A stretch of 49,545 nt of DNA from Planctomycetota bacterium (GTDB lineage Bacteria > Planctomycetota > Planctomycetia > Pirellulales > Pirellulaceae), in the NCBI GenBank assembly GCA_029259935.1, contig JAJDEH010000474.1, positions 1-49,545 on the forward strand, written 5' to 3'. This document shows positions 7,300 to 17,096 of the stretch, one piece after another. The notes beneath the pieces are model-generated. The model saw only the letters and a program-made list of their open reading frames with translations. It was not told the DNA's origin and searched no databases. Position numbers and translations under genes: made by a program. Each line of letters starts with the position of its first letter. Within the stretch, counting starts at the first letter, position 1.

Positions 7300-9674
7300 C
7301 GTTCCCGCACGCCACGTTCAACGCGTCGATAGAGAAAGGCATCTGAAGTAACCAGCGATGCGATCAGCGCGCTCATGCTGCCGTCGTTGTCTCGATAGGC
7401 GTGGTAAGCAGCTTGGAGAACGGGCGCATCGTTGATCGTCTCGTTACGGCCCATCCAGAAGCGAAAAGCATGACGCACGAATACCTGCTTTACACGCTCG
7501 CTCTCGGCTAACTTTCGTATCATCTCCAAGGCGTTTGCCACGGGGCCGTCCAGATCCGCGTCGCCGCTGTCGAGGATAGCCCCGCTGGTGTCGACGGGCT
7601 TTCCCTGCTCCTTGGTGCGATATATTCCGACGTGGTTGTACATCTCGAAAGGCAGGCCGAGCGGGTCCATTTTCTGGTGGCACTTCCAGCAGTACTCCTC
7701 TCGGGTGACGCGCATCCGATGTCGAAGGGTCTCCTTCGGTTCGTCCGGCAACATCGCATCCACCGTAATCGGCACGTCCGGGACCGCGCCGCCCAGCAAG
7801 CGTTCTCGAATCCACCGGCCCCGCAATATCGCGTGGTTGTCCATGGCGTCGGAATGAGAAACCAGCCAACTCGGGTGAGTCAGGATGCCCATGCGCTGCT
7901 CGCTAGGCAGCGTGGTGAGAGACCTTTGCGTCTTTCCCCGTTTCACCACCTGCGCGATCCGCACATGGACAATCTTGCCCTTCGGCAGAGTCGCTTTGCG
8001 AATCAGGGGCGAACTTGCATTGCGTTTCTTCTTTTTGTTTTCCACCTTGGGGCGGGGGCCTTTGGGCGGGCCAGTGAATTCACCAAAATAGTCCGCGGCC
8101 TGGCCGGCGTCGAAAACGACGCGGTCGGTCGTCAACAATTCATGCAGGACGTTTTTGTCTTCCTGTAAGATCAATTCGACAAGGCGGTCCGTACTGGCCG
8201 TCATGCCAAACATCGACCGGTAATATGACTTTGGGTTGCCGCCGGCGCTAACCAAAGCCTTCGTGTCCTTGCAAACACTGCCTGCCCGGTCGTAGTCAAA
8301 ATACTCTCTGAAGAATTGGAGAACCCGCGGTTTGCGGATGCTGTCGTCTTGAAGAATCCGGGCCACTTCCCTTTTCACATCCTCATGGGTCTTCATTTGC
8401 CCCTGCAATACGGCTTGCTGCAACGTCTCGTCAGGAGCGATATAGCTGAAGGCCCCGTTAATGGCTAATGCCAACTCTTGATCCTGCAACATGACCCGGC
8501 CATGCTGATCGGGCGTTCCCTGCTCGGCCAGTTCCGTCCGGAACAAGGCGTCGCGATCAAGAAAGATAGGCGTCAATCCCAGAATCGCGCCTTCTTCTTT
8601 CCCGAGGTCGGCGATCGCTTTCTTCGCGATAGCGATGTATTCGCTAGCTTCTTCTTCGGTAGGCGACCGGCCGGTCAGGATTCCGAACAGATAGTACACC
8701 GCCGCCTTCAAGTTCTTGTCCGATACTCCCGGCTCACGCATGAGGTCATAGACGGGAGTGAGCGGGCGCTTCGGCGACTTGCTGTAGAAAAGGCTCTGGG
8801 CCAAGCCGCGAAGACTTTCGTGCTTGTACTTGTTGTCAATCTCGCCGACCTTATCCGCGAATTGATACGGTTCGGCATCCGGCCCGTACGCCATGAAGCG
8901 AAGAATGTCCTCGGCGTTATTGGCGATTTGCGTCGCCTCGGCACCATTGACCGAATAGAGGATCGGATAGTCCCTCAATCCATGGTGATCGGCCGTCGTC
9001 AAAACCGGAGGAAACCCGGTGATGGCCGCCGCATACGCGGCGGTTCCGCCGACCCAACCAATGACTCGATCAAGGCCAAAGTAGACTTTCACTTCTCCGT
9101 CCTGGTTGGGCGAAATGTGATCACCGCGGGTTCGTAAGCCTGGGCGCTCCGGATCAAAGTCCGGTTCACGATTGATCAACGCGTTCAATCTCGCGAGATG
9201 TTCTTGTGGGTGAACTCGCCAGATACGGGCCGGAGTCGAGGCGGGCTCCAACCCCACGGGAATCTTTCCGAACAAGAGATCGTGATCGAGATGGTTTCCC
9301 TTGGAGGGATGCAGGTGAGTTTGAAATCCGCCTTGGTCTTTCATCGCCCGAGCCAATTCGCCGGTGATCCAATTGGACAGTCGTAAGCGCTGCATGTCGG
9401 CGGGCTGATTACCCTCGTCCTTGGGTGGCATTTCTTTTAGGGAAACCTGTTCCCAAACTCGCTTCCACAACTCGGCGTTGTCCGCATCGACTCCGGCCAG
9501 TTCATGAAAAGCAACCTCGCCCTCCTGCGCGTCGGCACCATGGCAGTCAAGGCAATGCGTCTGGAGAAACGGTTTTGCAAGAGATTGAAACGTCGCAGGC
9601 TCCTCAGATCGGACGGCCGAAATGGGCGCAGCGAGGATAAGGCAAAAACCGAGTATCTCAGTTATTCTGGTCAT
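7296..9674 (-). CDS. DUF1592/DUF1588/DUF1585-type secreted cytochrome protein
   Basis: A 792-residue exported protein of the planctomycete PSCyt/DUF1587-DUF1592-DUF1588-DUF1585 family. The start chosen at 9674 gives a clean signal peptide (MTRITEILGFCLILAAP, cleavage after about residue 22); a longer form from 9818 would bury it. The first haem motif CLDCH is at 41-45 in a planctomycete cytochrome-c domain. DUF1592 spans the middle (LALAINGAFSYIAPDE, VLQFFREYFDYDRAG), DUF1588 holds a second motif CWKCH (about 660-664, followed by KMDPLGLPFEMYNHVG), and DUF1585 closes the protein (FVRHAFRFWMGRNE). The biochemical role of this family is unknown. It usually pairs with a DUF1552 protein, which is indeed encoded upstream at 10194-11513. 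Confidence 0.9.
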   Translation of the reverse strand: MTRITEILGFCLILAAPISAVRSEEPATFQSLAKPFLQTHCLDCHGADAQEGEVAFHELAGVDADNAELWKRVWEQVSLKEMPPKDEGNQPADMQRLRLSNWITGELARAMKDQGGFQTHLHPSKGNHLDHDLLFGKIPVGLEPASTPARIWRVHPQEHLARLNALINREPDFDPERPGLRTRGDHISPNQDGEVKVYFGLDRVIGWVGGTAAYAAAITGFPPVLTTADHHGLRDYPILYSVNGAEATQIANNAEDILRFMAYGPDAEPYQFADKVGEIDNKYKHESLRGLAQSLFYSKSPKRPLTPVYDLMREPGVSDKNLKAAVYYLFGILTGRSPTEEEASEYIAIAKKAIADLGKEEGAILGLTPIFLDRDALFRTELAEQGTPDQHGRVMLQDQELALAINGAFSYIAPDETLQQAVLQGQMKTHEDVKREVARILQDDSIRKPRVLQFFREYFDYDRAGSVCKDTKALVSAGGNPKSYYRSMFGMTASTDRLVELILQEDKNVLHELLTTDRVVFDAGQAADYFGEFTGPPKGPRPKVENKKKKRNASSPLIRKATLPKGKIVHVRIAQVVKRGKTQRSLTTLPSEQRMGILTHPSWLVSHSDAMDNHAILRGRWIRERLLGGAVPDVPITVDAMLPDEPKETLRHRMRVTREEYCWKCHQKMDPLGLPFEMYNHVGIYRTKEQGKPVDTSGAILDSGDADLDGPVANALEMIRKLAESERVKQVFVRHAFRFWMGRNETINDAPVLQAAYHAYRDNDGSMSALIASLVTSDAFLYRRVERGVRER

Positions 9675-9845
9675 GTTAATGTCTTCCGTAGGTTGCTTCG
9701 CGTGCGGGCACGCCCTCTTTTCGTGCGGCGGAAATAGGTGGAACAACTCACCGCGCGAACGTGGAATCACGTTCTCGAAATGAAACGTGGCTCCTAGGCC
9801 GCGCTGCGCGCCGCTCAACTTGCCGTTCGAACTCGCTCCACGAGG

Positions 9846-10070
9846 TCATGCCGGTTTGCGCCCCAGCAAGTGCAGCGCTTCGGCGCGAACTAGAGAAAGT
9901 CGTTCGCTAAGTTCAACCAAGGACTCAAGGTCCGTCCGCTCGGATTCGGTCAGTAATCCTTCGTTGTTACGATCCATCAACTCTTGTAGTCGCCGGTCGG
10001 CTTTGGGGGGCAAACACAAGTCACCTACCGTTTCGACCCATTTCTTGGGTGCGTCGATCGTACTGGCCAC
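9846..10070 (-). CDS. Small conserved protein of unknown function (74 aa)
   Basis: GTG start at 10070 with a strong ribosome-binding sequence GGGAGG seven bases upstream. The product is hydrophilic and helical: a short N-terminus, then LPPKADRRLQELMDRNNEGLLTESERTDLESLVELSERL, with regular Leu spacing, and the end EALHLLGRKPA. I have seen similar short proteins with this LMDRxNEGxLTxxER pattern in cyanobacteria and planctomycetes, with no known function. It sits between the DUF1552 and DUF1592 genes on the same strand (123 and 171 bases away), interrupting a pair that is normally adjacent. A toxin-antitoxin part is conceivable, but no partner is seen. Confidence 0.65.
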   Translation of the reverse strand: MASTIDAPKKWVETVGDLCLPPKADRRLQELMDRNNEGLLTESERTDLESLVELSERLSLVRAEALHLLGRKPA

Positions 10071-10193
10071 AACGTTACCTCCCGTTCAACTAATCGGCTC
10101 TATTTGGTCAGCGTTTTTTGCGTAGGCTATCGCGTCGGTTGAATCAAAAACCGGGTGTGTTGACGGTTCAGAAAGGCCATCGCCTTGACGACG

Positions 10194-11513
10194 CTACGCC
10201 ATGAGTTCTTCAATCGGACCAACCTTCGCGTCGTGCACTCCCGCATTCTTCTTGTCCATATTGAAGCGGTCGCGCGGCGCGCCGATGGCGTGCAGCAACG
10301 TCGTGTAGAGGGCATTAATCGGCCGCTTGCCGTCGATATGCGTATACTGGCCCGTCTTGATGCGGCCGCTGCAATTGCCCAGCAGGATAAACGGCCAGTT
10401 TTCTCCACCAGTGTGCTGTTTGTCGGCGTTGTTACTGGTGTAGACGATCAGCGTATTGTCCATCATCGTGCCGTCACCCTCGGGCATCGATTCCAACGCC
10501 TCCATGAGCTTGACCAGCATTTGACAATTGTACTGCCGGATCTTCACCCAGATCGGGTTTTCCGGTTGCTTCATGTGCCCAAGGCTGTGCCCGGCCGGGA
10601 CGACGCCGAGTCCCTTCCAAGACCCGAAGATCTCTCCACGACCGGAACCGATCGTCAGCACATTCGTCAGGCCGGCTTTCAGAGCCGCGATGCCAATTTC
10701 GAGAAGGGCGTCGTGCCAATCGGTTTCGAATTGCGGTTTCGTAAACTTCTCGTCGTAGGCTGGCGCGAATTCCTTCAGGTGGTCCGAAACACCGGCCAGC
10801 CGTTCACGCAGACCATTGATATCTCGGAAGCCATCGACATAACTTCCGTAGCGCTCGCGGTCACCCGCGGGCAGCGCGCTTCCGCCTTGGCCGGCGAGTT
10901 GCTCGATCCGATGGAAGACTCGTGACCTGGCCTCGTATCTTCGTTTGACATCTCCGGTGGCAATCCCACCGAAAAGCATCTGATACAGGTTTTGTGGATT
11001 GGAGTGCATGAACAGCGGTTTACCCGCGCCCGCCGCGGACAAAGTGGCCAGGGTGGGTCGTGACACCATATTTTCCAGCGCATCCATTCCGATGCGCAGG
11101 TGGGGCAAGATCGTTTGCGGCAGCAACTGACTGATCACATGGTCAATCGTCGCCGCACCGGGAGGCACACCGATGCCTCCACGATACCCGCCCAAGGCAC
11201 CAAAGAAGGCGCTGTGCGACGGGCTGGTATGCCGGCCATGCAATCCTGTAATGATGTGGATCTTGTCCTTGTGCGGTTCCAGCGCGCTAATCGGCTCGGG
11301 CAGCGTCACATCCGCCAGGGAGGTATCGTCTTTAAGATCCTGGGGCACGGCGGTGGCTGGATCGAAACCCTGATTCTGCATGAAGAAGATGATGCGCCGG
11401 GGCACGTTGGTTTTCGCGGCGGCAGCAATGCCCTTGTTGGGAACCAAAGTGGAACCAAAAGTAGCGCCGACGCCGGCCGCCATTCCCTGAAGCATGTTTC
11501 TGCGATTGATCAT
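10194..11513 (-). CDS. DUF1552 family secreted protein
   Basis: A 439-residue protein whose N-terminus has a twin-arginine-like signal ([20 protein letters not shown]) before the mature start near [11 protein letters not shown]. The DUF1552 pattern follows: [42 protein letters not shown]-type middle and a C-terminal [25 protein letters not shown] block. That late block resembles the Asn/His-rich metal site of alkaline-phosphatase-type and DUF1501 folds. The function is unknown. It is transcribed toward the DUF1592-type gene, the partner normally found next to it in planctomycetes. AAGAGA lies 8 bases before the ATG. Confidence 0.88.
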   Translation of the reverse strand: MINRRNMLQGMAAGVGATFGSTLVPNKGIAAAAKTNVPRRIIFFMQNQGFDPATAVPQDLKDDTSLADVTLPEPISALEPHKDKIHIITGLHGRHTSPSHSAFFGALGGYRGGIGVPPGAATIDHVISQLLPQTILPHLRIGMDALENMVSRPTLATLSAAGAGKPLFMHSNPQNLYQMLFGGIATGDVKRRYEARSRVFHRIEQLAGQGGSALPAGDRERYGSYVDGFRDINGLRERLAGVSDHLKEFAPAYDEKFTKPQFETDWHDALLEIGIAALKAGLTNVLTIGSGRGEIFGSWKGLGVVPAGHSLGHMKQPENPIWVKIRQYNCQMLVKLMEALESMPEGDGTMMDNTLIVYTSNNADKQHTGGENWPFILLGNCSGRIKTGQYTHIDGKRPINALYTTLLHAIGAPRDRFNMDKKNAGVHDAKVGPIEELMA

Positions 11514-12069
11514 TATCTATTCTCTTAATGTGGATCGAGCTAAATGTTTTCTGACTCTTGAGCATCTGAAGTTTGCTCGGGCCGACGCCCGTCGCCAAAC
11601 GCTGCGCGACAAGGGAAAAATGACCTAAGGTCATGGGTAACTTAAAGTAATGGGAAAAAATGAGCCAAAGAGGGGGAATGGATATTATGGGAATATTGTA
11701 ACAAAATCGGCTCACCGGGAGTGATGAGAATATTCAATCGGACCCGGGAGCCCTGTCGCGGCGCGGAGCCTCGCACGAAGGCTTTTTGGTAGCTCGCGCC
11801 CGGTTTTCAGTGGATCGGCGCGCAAAACCACCACACTCTTGGAACCCCGGTCGACCAGTTTTGTTTCGCGAAAATTTGGCGGGGAGAGTTAAAGTGCACC
11901 AAAATACTCCAGCCAACTTGTGGTCTCGCTATTTCGACGCTTGTTTTTTTTCAAATGGTAGGATGTTTTGCAATCACAAGAGTCACGGATCGCATCAACC
12001 ATGGCGCGTCAACCATGGCGCATCGTTTTGTTCGCGGAGCGAGCAACGACTTTAACTGAAGGAAACGCC
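11514..12069. other. Long divergent spacer, no gene supported
   Basis: The 556 bases between the divergent DUF1552 and cupin genes must hold both promoters, but I could not fix either one. The part 11610-11710 is AT-rich and purine-biased, unlike its surroundings. At 11765-11785 there is a weak stem (AGCCT/AGGCT) followed by T5, too short to call a terminator. Short open frames here have no recognisable content. Confidence 0.5.
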
Positions 12070-12405
12070 GTGGTAGGCAATCTTTTTGACGTCCACGAAA
12101 TCGCCTTGGCCGAGGAACGATTTGAAGACCTGTTGGCGGACGAGTCATTCAGGGTCGAACGCATTGTCTCTCGCGGACACGCGACCGCGGACGGCGAGTG
12201 GTATGACCAGGACACGGACGAGTGGGTCGTACTGCTGAGTGGCGTGGCGCGGGTTCGGTTCCAAGACGGCGAAATCGAAAGCGAACTCGAATTGCATCCG
12301 GGCGACTATCTCAACATTGCGGCTCATCGGCGGCATCGGGTGGAATGGACGGATCCCGATCAGAATACCGTTTGGCTGGCGATTCATTATCAGGCGACGC
12401 GGTAA
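12070..12405 (+). CDS. Cupin-fold protein
   Basis: A 111-residue single-domain cupin. The GTG at 12070 is preferred because AAGGA lies six bases upstream and because family members begin close to the VGNLFDV segment; in-frame ATGs at 11968 and 12001 would add a poorly composed extension. The cupin barrel is visible as DEWVVLLSGVARVRF (motif 1), LELHPGDYLNIAAHRRHRVE (PGD turn plus motif-2 His residues) and NTVWLAIHY. It may bind a small ligand or metal, but no substrate can be inferred. Its last 95 bases are antisense to the end of the MMPL gene at 12311-14713, so the two convergent transcripts overlap. Confidence 0.8.
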   Translation: MVGNLFDVHEIALAEERFEDLLADESFRVERIVSRGHATADGEWYDQDTDEWVVLLSGVARVRFQDGEIESELELHPGDYLNIAAHRRHRVEWTDPDQNTVWLAIHYQATR

Positions 12406-14713
12406 TGTGCGGCTCGTTTGCCGAAGTGTCACGGCCGCGAAAGTACGTCAACATGGCAGGCAGTAGAATTAAATCGGCAAACAGAGCCGAGGTGATGGTC
12501 AGAATTCCCATGCCGCAAAAGATGCGATGATCGCGCGTATCGCTCAGAAACGCGGTGCTAAAGCCTCCGACTAATACCATCGTGGTCATGATCAATGCCG
12601 TGCCCACATGAACGAAGGCACGACGAATCGCTTCCTTGGGGTCATTCGTTTTCTTTCGTTCTTCTTGATAGCGAGTCAGAAAGTGAATCGTGTCGTCCAC
12701 GGCGATGCCCAGGCATACGGTAAACGCGCAAACGCTGACGATTTCCAAGCTCTGGCCCATCATCACCAGCAGCGTACCCGTCGCTGCTAGTGGCAATATG
12801 TTGGGAACCAATGAAATCAAACCGAGCCGCAACGAACGATAGGCGAAGCTCATCACGAAAAAGATGATCACCGTCGCCGTTCCCAAACTGGTAGCCAAGT
12901 CGACGACGATCTGATACAGGTTGCGCCATCGCCAAACCGCCGTGCCGCGCAATTCAATGTGGAATTGCGGATGCCGCGCAACGATCTCTTCGCAACGGCC
13001 TTCGATCCGCTCGAACACCGGGCCGTAGGTGGCGATTCCCAAATCTTGCACCCGAAACTGAACATGGGCCAGGCGGACTTCCGGTTCGTAGAACTCTCGC
13101 TTTAGCGGCGGCGGAAGCAAATCCAGCAGGCCCACGCGCTCGGCCGCGTCGCCTTCGCCCGGCAAGGCGTCGATCAGATCACCGATCGAGAGCGGGTGGC
13201 CAATGAGCGGCTCGCCGCTGAGAACCGCGTCAACTTCTCGCAGCACTTTCAGTACCTCGGGCGCATCCGAAGCGATCTCTTTATTCCAATGGACTTCGAC
13301 CCTGCCACGCTCCAGTCCGCCGAAGGCCTTGTCCATGTGGTGTAACGCGCGGGCCCCTTCGCCGCCCGCCGGCAAAGCGGTCGTGATTCGCTCGTCGGGC
13401 CGCAATCGCATCGATATTACAATCAACATCAACAAAACGAGAATGCCGATCCAACTTACCGCCCGATGATAGCGCAACACATAGTTGACAATGCCGACGG
13501 CTCGCCCGAAATGCTGGTCGATCAACCCGCGACTGTGGCCAGCGTGAATTCGGCGGCCCAGGGGCGTCAGGCAGAGCAGCGGGATCACGGTAATCACCGA
13601 AAAGAAGGTCAGGATCACTCCGATCACGCAGGACCAACCAAACTCGCGGACCACGTGATGATGGGCCAAGCTCAACGAACCAAAACCAATGGCGGTCGTC
13701 AGCGACGTCAAAGCGCAGGCCAGTCCGACTTCGCGCAGCGCGATGCGGGCAGCCTCGCGCGGACTGTGCCCGGCGGCGCGATTCGATCGAATCTGCACCA
13801 TCATGTGGACGCCGTCGGTAAAGCCGACCAAGCTGATCAAGATCGGCAGCACGACATGATTGAACGGATTGTCCTGCAGGTCGAAGTAGTGCACCATCCC
13901 CAGCGTCCACAGCATGCCGAGCCCCGGAGCGATCGAGACCACGACCACCGCGATCAAGCCACGAAACAAAATGACCGCCATCAGCAATGTGAATCCGTAG
14001 GCGATCAGTTGATACTTGAACGCGTCTCTCTGGTTTTGCCGGGTAACGGCCAATTCCAGCGGGACGCGTCCCGTGATTTGAAACGACATGTCGGCGGTGG
14101 GAAACTCGGCCACCGCTTGCTCCGCGGTTTGTTTCAAACCGGTCGTGCAGTCGGAATCGTCGGTGATGAACAGCCACTCGAATTGGATGAGCAGCAACAT
14201 CGTTTTTCCGTCAGGCGATAGCAACCCGCCGACGATCAGCGGGTGATTCATTGCCCGCTGGCGGGCTGCGGCGAATCGTTGCGGCGACGAGCCGGAACGG
14301 GGAAAGATCGGCTCGCGCAGCCCGAAAATGTTCAGTGGCGGAGCCCGTTCGATCCACGTCACCCGAGCGACATAGTCTAAATCTTGGATCGACTCGACGA
14401 CTTGACGAATCGCATCGGCGGCATCGGGCGTGAAGAAATCGTCACACTGCACGACAATCACGGCGTCCGAGTCCAGCTCAAATTCTTCCACGTTGGGAAT
14501 TTGCGGCGGCGGCTCGTCGCTTGAAACTTCCCTTGGCGGCCCGACGGGCGCTTCCCGCGACCAGAACATCAACAGCGACGCATCGTAATGGCCAATGCCG
14601 GCCAGGGCGGTAATCAGCAGCACGGCCAACAGCGACCACCACGGATGGTCGATGATCCGTTCGCAGAATTTCTGAAACGTGGACTGTAACAACGGTTTTC
14701 CGTGGTGCCTCAC
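12311..14713 (-). CDS. MMPL/RND-family membrane exporter
   Basis: An 800-residue RND-superfamily protein with the duplicated design of MMPL/HpnN-like transporters: a first membrane helix (about 24-45), a periplasmic loop to about 225, five helices (about 230-385, including the VVLPILISLVGFTDGVHMM segment), a second helix near 420, a second periplasmic domain (about 440-610) and five more helices (about 615-770, with VCLGIAVDDTIHFLTRYQEE). The Gly-Asp-containing helices match proton-relay segments of the family. The substrate is unknown; lipids are usual. The GTG start overlaps the TGA of the upstream redoxin gene (GTGA), so translation is probably coupled. The last 30 or so residues are polar and overlap the opposing cupin gene. 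Confidence 0.88.
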   Translation of the reverse strand: MRHHGKPLLQSTFQKFCERIIDHPWWSLLAVLLITALAGIGHYDASLLMFWSREAPVGPPREVSSDEPPPQIPNVEEFELDSDAVIVVQCDDFFTPDAADAIRQVVESIQDLDYVARVTWIERAPPLNIFGLREPIFPRSGSSPQRFAAARQRAMNHPLIVGGLLSPDGKTMLLLIQFEWLFITDDSDCTTGLKQTAEQAVAEFPTADMSFQITGRVPLELAVTRQNQRDAFKYQLIAYGFTLLMAVILFRGLIAVVVVSIAPGLGMLWTLGMVHYFDLQDNPFNHVVLPILISLVGFTDGVHMMVQIRSNRAAGHSPREAARIALREVGLACALTSLTTAIGFGSLSLAHHHVVREFGWSCVIGVILTFFSVITVIPLLCLTPLGRRIHAGHSRGLIDQHFGRAVGIVNYVLRYHRAVSWIGILVLLMLIVISMRLRPDERITTALPAGGEGARALHHMDKAFGGLERGRVEVHWNKEIASDAPEVLKVLREVDAVLSGEPLIGHPLSIGDLIDALPGEGDAAERVGLLDLLPPPLKREFYEPEVRLAHVQFRVQDLGIATYGPVFERIEGRCEEIVARHPQFHIELRGTAVWRWRNLYQIVVDLATSLGTATVIIFFVMSFAYRSLRLGLISLVPNILPLAATGTLLVMMGQSLEIVSVCAFTVCLGIAVDDTIHFLTRYQEERKKTNDPKEAIRRAFVHVGTALIMTTMVLVGGFSTAFLSDTRDHRIFCGMGILTITSALFADLILLPAMLTYFRGRDTSANEPHITASPDNESPAKRYSDRDPSIPPDAADEPQC

Positions 14714-16758
14714 TTCAACCGCTGCTCCGCCGCCTCGGCGATCTCTTCGCGACTTAACCGGCCGTCACCATCAAACTCAAATCGCCAAAACCCGTGACGA
14801 GCGAAGGATTCAGGAGTCTCGTCACGCACGACGAATCCATCTAGGTTGGCATCGAATCGCTTGAAAAATTTGGCGACGAATTTTTGTACGCGCGCGTTGC
14901 GCTCGCGCTGCCGCTTAATGTCGTGGGCGGTCGGTTTCGTTGCCTCAACCGAGGGCTCCTTTTCGAGCGGTTCGGCCACTTCGAAGAAGGCGATCGCCAT
15001 TTCCTCCCAAGTTTGATCGCCCCAGATGACTCGTTGCGAAGGATCGGGATTGACCGGATTGCTCTTCGAATTGTCGAACCATGCCGTGAACTCCAACTTG
15101 TCGAATGCGCCTAGTGACGGCGGTTGGCGAAACGCGTAGAAGTGTTGCCAGTTGAAGTCGTAACGAGGGACATCCAGCAAGACCTGCTGTCTATCTCCTT
15201 GACTGCCAAACAGCCGAAAGGCTTTTCCTCGCAAATGCATGTGTGGGGCGACCCCCAGCAAGATGCCATCGTCGGGGAACCAAGGCACCCGCACCTTAAC
15301 CGCATGATTGGCGGCGAAAGCCGGGATTTCAAATTCTTGCTCGATGCCCGCCAACGTGTAGACTTCGTGCGTCACCTCATCTGGATCGGAAAACAGTAGT
15401 CCAACACGAGTGACATCGGTCGTTTCCGTACCATTAGGCGTATAGTGCATTTGGAAGACCAGTTTCGAGCCAGCCGGAATTCTTCTAGCCAACCCCGGCG
15501 GAAATGTCGTCAGCCGCTGTCCCGGTACGTAAGCTCCCAGCCAGTTCATCCCTCGTACTCTCGATCCATCCGGCGGTCGCACAAAGACGATCGCATGATG
15601 GACCGCGGCACGGTTTCCAGGGATCACTTGGGCTCCGCGTATCCATCGATCCTCTTTGAATCCGGTGTCGACGACAAAGTACTGATACTCGACCGTTCCG
15701 TCCGCAGGCACCGTGAACGGCCTCTGGCGCATTTCGAACACGGCTTCAGGCCTTGAGGGCAGATTCCACTCGACGGCGGGCGGCAATGCGGGCGGCAGCT
15801 TGGAAACGTCGCCGTAGGGCATGTCGGCGTCGACCCACTGCTTGAGCGTTGCCACCTCGTCGGCTGGCATCTCACGGGCATTGATAAAATCGCCATGTTG
15901 CGGGTTGGCATGCCACGGGGGCATGCGACCCTGATCGATCACTTCCAGAATCATGTCGGCCCAACCGACGATTTCGTCGTAATCGGTGAGCGAAAAAGGA
16001 CCAATTTCACCTGGTCGATGACACTCAACACAGCGATCGTTGAGGATCCTGGAAACTTGGTCGCAAAACGTAATCGTGCCCTCCTTTGCCAGTTTTCGCG
16101 GACGTCCGATCAAGCAACCCGGGGCCTCGGTTCGCGAGACGGCGACCGAACGGTTGGCCAAAACCGCCTCGATCGCATCGCGCAGCTCGGTTTTCGTCGC
16201 TTTTGCCCGCGAGATTCCCGGTTGATACTGATCATCGACGCGGCCTTGGTAGACGATCCTGCGATCGGCATCCAAGACAAACACTTCGGGAGTTCGAGTC
16301 GCGCCGAATTGGGCGGCGACCGTGCCATCGTGATCCTTTGCGAGGGGAAACGAAATCTGGTGCGAATCCTGGAACGCTTTCATCTCAACCATCGAATCTT
16401 GGCGGTTGCTGTTAATACCGAGGAAGGCAACTCCTTGTGGCTGAAACTCTCGCGCCATGCTTGCCAAGCGAGTTCCGTAGAGTCGAGCCAGGGGGCATTC
16501 CGTTCCCAAGAAACAAACGACATGGCAGCGAACTGTCGGCTCCTTGGACAAGCCGATTTTTTCTCCACGGGTCGTGGGAAGCAGAATCTCCTTATTAATC
16601 GATTTCGCGAAACCGCCGGGTTGCGGAGGCGGATTCGGTTCCGCGGATCGGGAATCGCCCGCCGCGGCGGCAAGCATCAAGACCAACGTCCCCGCCGCCA
16701 ACCCAGGTCGAGATTGGAAAAGCTGGTGTCTAATTCGCTTCGAAATGGAACGACTCAT
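14710..16758 (-). CDS. Secreted redoxin / cytochrome c / copper-monooxygenase-like / EF-hand fusion
   Basis: A 682-residue exported protein with four parts. After a signal peptide (about 1-40) comes a thioredoxin-like redoxin domain (about 55-200) with C82 and E87-C88-P89. Then follows a cytochrome-c-like domain with haem motif CVECH (243-247) and a Met-Pro-Pro-Trp stretch. A domain like the type II, ascorbate-dependent copper monooxygenases (about 340-600) has candidate copper ligands H387-H388, H438 (MHY) and H506-M507-H508. Two EF-hand-like loops end the protein (636-647 and 661-672). The substrate is unknown. The start at 16758 gives the signal peptide, and a form from 16860 only adds a polar extension. 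The stop overlaps the MMPL start, so both probably serve one process in the envelope. Confidence 0.86.
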   Translation of the reverse strand: MSRSISKRIRHQLFQSRPGLAAGTLVLMLAAAAGDSRSAEPNPPPQPGGFAKSINKEILLPTTRGEKIGLSKEPTVRCHVVCFLGTECPLARLYGTRLASMAREFQPQGVAFLGINSNRQDSMVEMKAFQDSHQISFPLAKDHDGTVAAQFGATRTPEVFVLDADRRIVYQGRVDDQYQPGISRAKATKTELRDAIEAVLANRSVAVSRTEAPGCLIGRPRKLAKEGTITFCDQVSRILNDRCVECHRPGEIGPFSLTDYDEIVGWADMILEVIDQGRMPPWHANPQHGDFINAREMPADEVATLKQWVDADMPYGDVSKLPPALPPAVEWNLPSRPEAVFEMRQRPFTVPADGTVEYQYFVVDTGFKEDRWIRGAQVIPGNRAAVHHAIVFVRPPDGSRVRGMNWLGAYVPGQRLTTFPPGLARRIPAGSKLVFQMHYTPNGTETTDVTRVGLLFSDPDEVTHEVYTLAGIEQEFEIPAFAANHAVKVRVPWFPDDGILLGVAPHMHLRGKAFRLFGSQGDRQQVLLDVPRYDFNWQHFYAFRQPPSLGAFDKLEFTAWFDNSKSNPVNPDPSQRVIWGDQTWEEMAIAFFEVAEPLEKEPSVEATKPTAHDIKRQRERNARVQKFVAKFFKRFDANLDGFVVRDETPESFARHGFWRFEFDGDGRLSREEIAEAAEQRLK

Positions 16759-17096
16759 GAAAGCCCGCAGGTTGGTGGATTGTCGGAAGGTGGGTGAATT
16801 TGCCCGTATTCTCAGCGTTTCGCGGATATTTATGCTCGATTGCAAGTCTTTGTTGTGCAATACCTTAGGGGAGATGGCCAGGTTTCATGCTCGCGAAATT
16901 TGACCGTCTAACTAGAATAGCAATTGATGGTGGTTAGCTCCACTGTTCCGTCATCTAGCCTGAGTGAGCGATTCGGCGTTATCTCCCAGAGGGGCTCCCG
17001 GAGGACTCGGCTACTTTTCGTTGACAGCTTTCGCAGGGACAGTTACTTCCTTTATATAAAACGAAGGTCTTTTTGTACCTTGGCAGATAGGGAACC
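16759..17096. promoter_or_regulatory. Divergent promoter region, redoxin gene and surface-protein gene
   Basis: The 338 bases separate two outward-reading genes and contain no coding region I can support. For the rightward gene there is a perfect TTGACA at 17021-17026, but no -10 box at 16-18 bases; an AT-rich palindrome TTTATATAAA lies at 17051-17060, 24 bases beyond it, which is too far for an ordinary sigma-70 promoter. A GGGA sequence precedes the ATG at 17097. Confidence 0.3.

Noticed and set aside
8478..9137. 219-codon frame antisense to the DUF1592-type gene
   Set aside because: Lies wholly inside a well-supported gene; its content is the usual by-product of GC-biased codons on the opposite strand.
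11786..12055. 89-codon plus-strand frame upstream of the cupin gene
   Set aside because: No ribosome-binding site, odd composition, and it overlaps the better supported cupin start region in another frame.
17021..17060. Sigma-70 promoter from TTGACA plus TTTATATAAA
   Set aside because: The spacing of the two boxes is well above 16-18 bases, and no -10-like hexamer exists at the right distance; kept only as a remark in the spacer entry.
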